NCBI GenBank assembly: GCA_003640385.1
Contig: RCAB01000177.1
Span: forward strand, 1 to 64,000
Length of the DNA stretch: 64,000 bases
From: Setaria digitata
Taxonomy: Eukaryota; Nematoda; Chromadorea; Rhabditida; Setariidae
Direction of reading: 5' to 3'
Shown here: one piece after another, positions 55,465 to 64,000 of the stretch
Position numbering within the stretch: the first letter of the stretch is position 1
Layout: every line of letters begins with the position of its first letter
Program-made: the position numbers and the translations under genes
The notes under the pieces: generated by a model
Told to the model about the DNA's origin: nothing
What the model saw: only the letters and a program-made list of their open reading frames with translations
Database searches by the model: none

Positions 55465-58400
55465 GGATCAATACTGCGGTGCAAAGGGGCATCTATTCTG
55501 GAAACAAAATATTTTTTTTCTGGAGTCTTCGGAATTATTTCTTAAAAAATGTAAATTATGGTTCTGGATATTTTGGCCGGAAATAATGATAACGATATAT
55601 GATAAGATGGGAATGGAAGTAATTTTAAAAATATGTAATGTAGGTTCCGTAAAGTTTGTATTTCTTCTGTTGTTTCTTTCCTGAATGGAGACCAGGAATT
55701 CGCACTATTGAGATACATAGTTCAGATTGCTTCTGACGTAGTATATTTTAAGGATAATTGTTCATGAAATCAATGCAATTATGATGAATTTTTTTTTATC
55801 CAGCTGATGTTTAGTAAGGAATTTTATAACTGGCAAATTCTATCTCTACATTTCATGCTACTTCAGTGGTAGAACATGAATTATTCTGTGAGCACGGGAT
55901 TTTCTCTAGTTTGGGAATATTCGAAAAAAAAAATTTTCATAATTCACAGTTTTGAATTATGAAATTTTCGAAAGTCATTTCCATTTTTTTTTTTTGGATA
56001 AATTTTTTATTTACTTCTATTTCTCTATTTCTTTGCTACTGAAAAAATTAGCTTCAATAACGTGAAAAGGTGTCCGCTATTTTTCTGACGAAAACATGAC
56101 TGAAATTTGTCGCGAAATTTGAATCAGAAAATTAGCTCAACATTGTTTTTTTGTTCAAGAATATAAGAAATTCTGGTCATTTTATTCTTTTTTTTCATCT
56201 TTTATTCGGAATTTTAAAAACATGGTACTAAATTTATATTCGACAGTGGTGAACAATACATTGCTTATCTTCCTTCCCGATGTTTTTGGTTTAAGAATGT
56301 AAATTTTTGCAGAAAAATTTGACGTACTGTAATCTGCTGCATCAAGGTCGGAAGTATAGAACGTGATATAAAATCATTGAAAGTGGTTTGAAAATTAATC
56401 CTATTCCCACATATTTATGTGTACATGTTTATATTATAGTTTTAGCCATCGGTCATTAATGAAATATGACATGTTGTGAAATAAGTTTCTGGTCTGTAGT
56501 CTGAGATTCGAAAATTTTAGATAGAACTTACCAAAACTTCTTTCATGTTTGTAATTTATTATTTTATTTTCTTCCCTCCTCCTCTTCCCTTCTCGTCTTT
56601 CTGTCTTCCTGATTCCTTTTGTACTTTTAAGTGGTACTAGCGAAGTTGAGCGCATGAAGATTATGTGTTACAATTTTCTAAGCTGTTGCATAACAGGACG
56701 CATATGACTGTCAACTCGGATTGTTGTTTTTGCGGTTTCCATCTTAATTTTGCATGAAGAGAGGGTAAAAAAATATCGTTCTTTTATTTTGTTTGTAATA
56801 TTATATTGTATATCAATAACATTATAAATATTTCTCTTTCAGTATTATTGTCAGTCTTTGATGTTCAACATTTACTGTCGACGGAGATGCTAAAAACTGA
56901 TGTGGCAACTTCGATATCGGTGAGATAGCTTTAAGCTATTTCGGATTTATTTGTTCTAAGTTGATTTCATAGGTTTTTAACGTGTTAGCTGTTTAGCAGT
57001 ATTCTAAGTAATGGTGTTAAATGTGATACTACAAAATCTACAAATGAACAAGTTCATTTGAATCCCAACGTTCTTATGTGGTTGTTCGATACATATATGG
57101 ATGGATTGCTTTTTGTCAGATAATGGAACATTTTGATCATGTAGATCGTAAGGTCTACTAATTGAAAATATATTTGAGATAAAATGTATCGGGAAAAATG
57201 ACATTTTTTTGACCTCTTGTCACATGTGATTGACAATTTTTCTTTTCCGTTTTCTAGGCAACTCTTAATTATCAACTCCTAACTTATATGATGCTAATAT
57301 TGGTGTTATTGCCGGGAAGAGTTCAGAATCCAAACAGAGGTGAAAGTTTCACGCTATCAGAATTGGTGCTTCAGAAAGATTGAATGCATGCTGCAAAAAT
57401 GATGATAAAATATGGTACATATGCAAAGTTTAGCTGTTCACTAATAAATTTTGTTGAGAAATAACAGAGTGAAGTCTCTACAGTAGTTTTAAAATACAAT
57501 AACGACTGTAATGCTCCAATTAATCTTCCTTCACATCCTTATTCTTTAAATTTTAGTATCTAAGTGTAATTTTCAGTATCTTCCTAACTTGAGGATCTTT
57601 CTCAAGTTTTACTAGTTAAGTAAAAAAAAAAAAAGAAAACAAGGAAAGAAATTTGTTATGCTTCAATAACTATTGGACGATAAGGTAAGAGATGTTCTGG
57701 CATAAATTATCTCAGGGCTTAGTTGCATGAAATTAAACTAGTTATACGGATGCAAGTAGTCTGGAAGTTGGTACAGTAATTTGGGAATTTTTTCTGAATC
57801 CATCGAACATAAAGTCTTTCAACATGGGACTCAATTTATTTATTCATTTTTTTTATTTCCTTATTTAATAATTGAAAGATGCAAAAGCTACGTTGGAGTT
57901 TATTTACAAATTTCAAATTGATTTTGATTGGAATGACGCAGCAATAATACGATTATGGATGTGGCTATTAATTAGCTTGTCAATTATAAATTTCTATTTT
58001 TCAATTCTAAATTGAATACACTATGATAATTCTTATAATTTAGATAATACCATTTAACAATATCATTTCAAGGTTGGAAATTTAAAAAAAAAAGAAAAAA
58101 AAAAAAAAAAAAAAAAGAAGAAAAGATAGCCAAAATATTGAAAGGATTCTTTGAGAAACTCCTCCATTATTTGTCAGCAATAAAATTTTTAACTTTACTT
58201 TTACCGAGTGGAATATGACTGAAAAACAGATATGTTAAAACTCCTCTCCTAAAAAAAAGGCAGTGTTATTAACATTTAATATCATGTGGCATTTTGGTAT
58301 AGTGCTAATAACGTAGTAAAAAATTAGTAAATAGGTGCTATTTTCTTTAAAATAAGTAATTATTAATCGTAAAGTTCTGTTCTAATGTCAGAATTATAAA

Positions 58401-59271
58401 ATTTTATTAATATTAAAATTTGACAAATTGTTTTTAATGCAAAATGATCAATGATTAATTTTAGTGGTAATGTATAAAGACGAATTATAGTGTCCTGTTG
58501 AATATATTTGTATGAGCTTGTACGCGTCGGAATTGTTTACATAGTAATACTAAATCCTTATCAAGTATCATTTGCTTGGTAACTGATAACATCATCATCT
58601 AACATACCAGAAAAGGAAGAAGTGGGAAATATTTGTTATATTTGTTCAATGGGAAGAACAGTAATGTTTTGACCTGTAAATTCTTTGAACGTTAAACAGT
58701 GGTTGAAAACTATTAAAAAAAAAAAAAAAAATTTGTAAATTAGACATAAGTACACAAAAATGATTTCTATATAGTTCAGATTGTTCCTTTTCAAACACAT
58801 TATGGAAGATTTAATGACTGACTAAAAAGTTTTTATTCTAATTAGCAATTCGATTTCTTTTTCCTTTTTTTTTTTTTCGCCTTAGTTATCATTAATGAAT
58901 GCAAAGAAGTCATTTTAATTCTGATTAGGAATTTCTTTCAAATCGTTTATCATTTCAACATGCTAACTATTCTCTAGCATGAGATATGCCAGCTTAGTTA
59001 GAGCTTTTAGATATATTTATATTAACGTCTAAAAATATAACTATTAATTTATTAGTTACATCCTTCAGTGCTGTAAAATGCGGAAAATTAATTGAATAAT
59101 TTAGCGACATGATTACTTACTTCATTAGTGAATAAAAAATTTTTGTAAGAAGTGCTAAAGAGTATGATGGTATGAAAGTGTAGAAAATAATTTTTTTTTT
59201 TTTTTAAAAAGAAGTTCAGTCTATCTTAGAATCATTTGCTCATTTGCTCATAGAAATGCAAACATTAGAGT

Positions 59272-59304
<33 letters not shown>

Positions 59305-61461
59305 AAAAGATGAATGCATAAAAAGGTAAGCAATGTTATTAATATTCTTATTATACTGCGCTTCACCTTTCATCAGCTCAAAACGAATAGTTCATATTAA
59401 AAGTTTTATATGCTAACAAATCTTGCCTGCAATCCTTTCAGGTTGCACATTGTAAACTGAAAAAGTAGTTAACTGATAGCTAACTTATATTTCGCTAATT
59501 ATCACTGAATTTCACATTTTATCTTCTTTAACTGACTGATACGGTAGTCTGATTTGCTACAAAAATATCTAACAAAAAAAAGAAATGTGAAATTTTTTTT
59601 TGCCCTTTATTTGATTCTGCTTGGCAAATTTGCCTAGAATAAACTTTCGATTGATTGTTGGGTAATTTTAATAAGGAAACTATTTGCTTAAAATAAACAA
59701 TAAATGATAACTGAACTCAAACCGATAGCAATTACTAAATGATGTGTCTAATGAGTAGCAGAGTTGGGAGAGAAGGAAACGTCCTCTTTTTTTAGTTCAT
59801 TCTGCTAAATAACTCTTTTTTTTTTTTTTTTTTTTCTCCTTTTTTTTGTGGAGATAGAAGAAATTTGAAAAAAAGACGAAACGAGAAACAACAGGGTAAG
59901 AAGTGATCGAAAGTGATAGAATGATTTGGGAATGGAAGAGCGAGCGACTGACTTTATCAGTAAGTGATATGAGATGGTTGATGGGGTGGGAAGGCGATAG
60001 ATACCTTTTGTGATTGGTGATAATCGTTCTAGTATTGCTGATAGGTTATCATTGACATTAATAACATCTAGATTACACAATCGTACACTAAATGCTATCT
60101 AGAGATGATAAAGATGATTGTCGACTGAGTATTGAAATGAAATTATTCAAAGATAGAAGAAACAAATTATACAATGTTTATAGCAGAGAGGTTTTTTTTT
60201 TTTTCTTTAACGAAGTTAAGTTAGAGGGATGATTTTAGATTATCATGCAATTTCGTTGATAAATGTATTCCGAAAGAGTTCAAAAACTTCCATTTCCATA
60301 TTCCGAACTAGCATCAAACTGAGTAAAACAGAAAAAAAAAATTTTGCATAAGAGTAAAACAATTTGAGAAGCTAAATTCAAATGCTATCTTATCAACAGA
60401 TAATATGATATCTGCATAACAAAAAAAAAAACCCCAATTTACAAAGCATTCTGATAAATATCTCTGATAACATAATAATAATTAGTGGAACTAATTTCAG
60501 CATTTTCATTTGCATTTCTTCTCGAGAATTCATCATCTTCTGTGCACGAGAAAATTACTGATATCAAAGTTTCAACATTTGTGCTTCCCTTTAATGGCTC
60601 ACGAAATGAGAGCATCTTATTGGTTACGGTAGCAGTGTCATCAAATCAAACTACTCGTCCTGTCCTTCCCCTTTACTTCATTCGTTCACTACACTGCCAC
60701 TTGTCACCATCATTTTACCATTGTTGAATCCTTCGGAAGCACCTAACTGAAAGTTTGCTGTTTACTCTTTCTTTGCTTCATTATTTTCTTTTTCCCAATT
60801 ACTTAATTATTTAACATTTTACAAATTAATAAATTTTCTCATTTCGAATTTAATTTCCTGCTTAAAATTTTATCATTTACGTGTACGTTAAATAAATAAA
60901 TTCATTGGAAGATTCTGAATGTGAAACTTTTCTTTTTTTTTTTTCATTGATAATAAAAGAAATAGAACTATCAAATTAGAGATAATCTTAATATCTAATA
61001 GAATGGTCTGTAGCAGCGGTGAAGTCATAAATTATTATTTGGTGGTTTATTTAGTTCTGTTGCCAAGTTGATAAGATAAGACAATAATGATTTCTCGTTC
61101 TGAGAGTAAACTGTTCGTGAAGGAGTGGTAAATAATCATATTATTGCAGAATCAAATCACTAAATATTACGGTGGAATTTGATAGTTCACATATTTTCAT
61201 CCTTAATTAAAGACATGGAAAGAAATTTAACTCAATGATGTCATCCGATTTGTCACTCTTCCAATGATATGATCTCTTCAGATGTATCGATGAATTGAGG
61301 GAAATGTTTAAGCATGTTTCATGATCCATCAAGATTTCTTTCAGACTAAATTCCGTTAGAAGTATTTAAGCAAAAACGTTCGATATCTGAATGAGCTATA
61401 AATTATCATTTTTTTTTTTTTTTTTGAAAAAACTGTAAATTTCCGGAAAAATTAGAACAAA
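55465..61461. other. Six-kb intergenic region upstream of the GATA-factor gene
   Basis: AT-rich with many homopolymer runs (for example 58083-58116 and 59275-59302) and no recognisable exons. Open frames at 56434-56655, 59805-60080 and 60485-60727 resemble no known protein. The last 1.6 kb before the GATA-factor start carries many TGATAA motifs on both strands. Confidence 0.6.
59954..61080. promoter_or_regulatory. Cluster of TGATAA (GATA-factor) sites upstream of the GATA-factor gene
   Basis: TGATAA cores occur at about 59954-59959 (minus; full site ACTGATAA), 60017-60024, 60046-60051 (minus), 60390-60395 (minus), 60452-60457, 60465-60470, 60948-60953 and 61069-61080. The last is a tandem TGATAAGATAAG about 390 bp before the ATG. 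In C. elegans, elt-2 maintains itself through such sites, so autoregulation is a reasonable inference. TGATAA is also fairly common by chance in AT-rich DNA. Confidence 0.45.
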
Positions 61462-63007
61462 ATGGAGGCAAGTCCGGCAGAAACTTGGAATGGAGCTGGA
61501 ACATCAACTTTATTAAAGGATATTGCTTCTGCTGGATTGGTTCATTCAAATTCATTTATACAACTAACTTCAACTCATACCGGTGATGATAATGACACTG
61601 ACGAGAATAGCAATCATAATAATAATGGAAATAAAAGTCCTTTGGATATATCAGTGCAAAACATGACAAAAAGAGAGGCTAACACAAGATTAGGTATGAT
61701 TATAAATTTAAAGGTGCGAAAAAAAATGTTTTTTTGAAAACTTTTCTAGAAGCAAATGCTATGCGTCGTCAATCAGTTGTGGTGGAGCCAAATTCGGTAA
61801 TTTCACATGATGGCATGCTGGAAGCAAAATTTGATGCATCAAATTTTTCTTCATTACTACCAAATCTCATTCAAACATCCGGTATAGTTCTTTTCCTGTC
61901 AAAGAAAAAAATTTAAAAAAAAAAATTGAAATCACTTGAAAAAATGCAACTATCTGATATGTTGGTCAGGCGGATTTTCAGTTAAAATTATACCTAAATT
62001 ATTTTGCGCTTTCTCAGAGAAGAGGTACAGTAAAGTTGGTGTGTAAAATTTCAAATTTGAAATGGTACTATTTGTTAAACCTTCAAGAAATTCCACTTTT
62101 TCTTCATTTTCAATCACTAAATCGCTTACATGCTGCTAAAATCATTTAATATATTAAATTGTTCACTAATTTTTTGTTAAATTTAAAACATCTACCAAAT
62201 TACTTCAATCTTCTCTTGATGAAATTAAGAAATTAATTTTAAATTAAGAAAAAATTAAAAATTTTAAATTAAGTTAAGAAATCCATGAAATTAAGAAATA
62301 AAAAGGATGGAATTTATTTCGGTACTGATTAATTTACTCAAGCATTAAATTTGGCCATATTTGATTATTGCAATACTTTCTGATAACAGTCCAAATGAAA
62401 AGGTGCATTAAATTTTTGCAAATTTATGTTTTGCATGAAAACGAAGATGTTTGATTGATCTTCCGGACATCATCCATTCCGTGTCATATTGCGTATATGA
62501 CTACGGTATACGGTATCCATTCCGTATGTCACTTCGGTACAGCATATTGCTGTACTGCAGCATTTGTTTCTTACAGCTAATTCTCAGTCTGACCCTGTCA
62601 TTTCTTATCAATTTGAAATTTCATTTTATTTATAAATCAATGGATCAGTTCATCACTTCAGCTATTATTCCCTTTTTTCATAATCATCAGCAGCGGTTTC
62701 CTGTTATCAATATCCGGAATACGATACAAAATTATGGATGAATCAATCAGGTGTTAGCCTATATCCTAGTTGTTCAACAGCTGCTGCAGCTCTTACGACG
62801 CCGCAATATTACTATACTGGAGTACCATCACAAGCTTATCTTATGCAGCAGTCATTAGGTACCGAACTAATGCCGTCTAGTGCTATACAAGCATATAACA
62901 CTAACAATGTTACAGCACAGTTGCAAAGGTTTGATTTAAAATTCTTAATTGAAATCAATTTAGTCAGTAATTTGAATATTTCAAGAGAAAAAAGATATGT
63001 CATCTCC

Positions 63008-63059
<52 letters not shown>

Positions 63060-63754
63060 GGAAGGGAAGCATTCTTTTTCAAAGATTAAATCAGTTACGA
63101 AATTTCATGTTTCAGGAAAAGTTGAGGGATGGAACAAAACAGAAAACTTAGTAGGTTATTATTTTAAGCACTTGCAATTGTTCTAAACTGAAATCCGCTA
63201 ATCGATTCAAAATATTAAACCTTTTAGCTTCTTAAAAGCTTTGAAGAAGTTTTAGCGGTTATGACTCATTTCGAATGAATGCTAATTACGATCCATTATC
63301 AACCTATCAGTTGCCACAACGAACTGGTATTGAGGGAAATCTTTGCGTTTTTCCATCTCAGACGGTAACCATTCAGTTTTCCGAGCCTGAAATTCTTAAG
63401 ATGTCATTGAGGCATTCTAAAAAGCATTTGTTGTTCCGGAAATGAAAACGAAACGGTGAGAAGAGCATGAGACTATAAGCGAAATTCATTTTAAATATCT
63501 TTATTTTCAGTTTATGCAAAATATGTTATCCAAAAGATTCTATTCACACAGAAAATAGAAAATGAGTGCAACAATTCTAGCTGAACGGGACAGTTGCGCA
63601 TTCCGCAGTACAAACAACAACCGCATCAACACAATGTCAACAGTGCGGTATTTACACTTCGGATATTGTATGCAGTGGTACTTCGGTAATCTGTGCCAAA
63701 TGCGCATCCGATCTTATGATCCATTACAGCAATAATCGATCGGACATGTCACAG
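61462..63754 (+). CDS. elt-2: GATA-type transcription factor, ELT-2-like (partial; continues off the right edge)
   Basis: Exons in view: 61462-61693, 61750-61881, 62691-62928, 63256-63364, 63581-63754. They give 295 in-phase codons, and the last ends on a good donor (CAG before GTATGT). The start MEASPAETWNG follows an AATTAG acceptor-like site, suiting trans-splicing. The N-terminal half is Ser/Asn/Gln-rich with an RQSV motif, a Tyr/Gln/Ala-rich stretch (TTPQYYYTGVPSQAY) and Thr-rich sequence, like an activation region. At Cys256, 259, 275 and 278 is a zinc-finger-like C-x2-C-x15-C-x2-C (CQQCGIYTS to VICAKC). It lacks the LWRR and CNACGLY residues of a working GATA finger. C. elegans ELT-2 has a similar degenerate finger ahead of its canonical one, so I expect the DNA-binding finger just past the right edge. 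Inferred role: intestinal differentiation regulator. Assignment to elt-2 rather than another elt gene is tentative. Confidence 0.7.
62221..62305. repeat. AAATTAAG-type degenerate AT repeat in the GATA-factor intron
   Basis: Repeated AAATTAAGAAA/TTTTAAATTAAG units in the 0.8-kb intron 61882-62690. No function is evident. Confidence 0.55.
63001..63057. repeat. (TC)n microsatellite in the GATA-factor intron
   Basis: About 22 consecutive TC/CT units after a short interrupted start, in the intron between exons 62691-62928 and 63256-63364. Confidence 0.9.
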
Positions 63755-64000
63755 GTATGTTTTAGAAAATGAAGATAGAAGTAATCAAACACTGATAAAA
63801 TCAGTAGAAATACCTTTTAGATGATTCAAGATTGATATGTAGAAAGAGTAAAACTAAAATATTTAAATCTGTTTAAAACACAGTACTTCTGGGTCTATAC
63901 ACTTGATGCTTAACAGTATGCAAATTAAATGATATTAGATCCATCATCCATCCATTTCTGGATTTGATTGAATGAAGTAATAATATAAAAATAAAAAAAA
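63755..64000. other. Intron of the GATA-factor gene running to the window edge
   Basis: Sequence after the donor at 63755 is AT-rich and shows no acceptor followed by GATA-finger coding sequence before the end of the window. Confidence 0.6.

Noticed and set aside
59805..60727. Open frames of 80-91 aa upstream of the GATA factor
   Set aside because: No family resemblance; one starts in a poly-Lys homopolymer. Not supported as genes.

Overview
The window is nuclear DNA of a parasitic nematode, most likely a filarial (spirurid) worm. It is AT-rich, with homopolymer A/T runs in most introns and spacers, short GT-AG introns, TTTTAG/TTTCAG splice acceptors, and typical nematode gene families (cuticle collagen, intestinal-type GATA factor, nematode nicotinic receptor subunit). 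I see no bacterial genes, CRISPR arrays, rRNA or convincing tRNA. The species call is inference from protein resemblance; I could not search a database.

Layout. (1) About 154-3461, minus strand: ligand-binding ectodomain of a receptor-type guanylyl cyclase; the transmembrane, kinase-homology and cyclase parts lie off the left edge. (2) 5905-14974, minus strand: complete 13-exon group I p21-activated kinase (pak-1), 640 aa. (3) 14975-24229: 9.3 kb spacer between divergent pak-1 and ama-1, holding an 82-bp direct duplication, a small tandem repeat, a GC-richer island and isolated exon-like pieces. (4) 24230-36836, plus strand: complete 35-exon RNA polymerase II largest subunit (ama-1/RPB1), 1870 aa, with its heptad tail split over ten small exons. 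(5) 39299-40172, minus strand: two-exon secreted cysteine-cluster protein, 172 aa. (6) 41481-48700, plus strand: 12-exon nicotinic acetylcholine receptor alpha-type subunit, 529 aa. Its 2.9-kb second intron hosts a complete five-exon cuticle collagen (42196-43841, minus strand, 304 aa). (7) 50215-55443, plus strand: 15-exon TM9SF2 (nonaspanin) gene, 654 aa. (8) 61462 to past the right edge, plus strand: GATA factor resembling ELT-2, with a degenerate N-terminal zinc finger in view.

All exon structures were derived by hand from splice signals and protein resemblance. In every complete gene the exon lengths sum to a multiple of three with consistent phases, which supports the models. The genes do not form an operon or a pathway. 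They are a kinase, the transcription machinery, a neuromuscular receptor, a secretory-pathway membrane protein and an intestinal regulator side by side.

Sequence quality: five places contain N. Two single Ns are flanked by near-identical sequence on both sides, suggesting contig ends joined without merging. One of these duplicates a splice acceptor of the nicotinic receptor gene.
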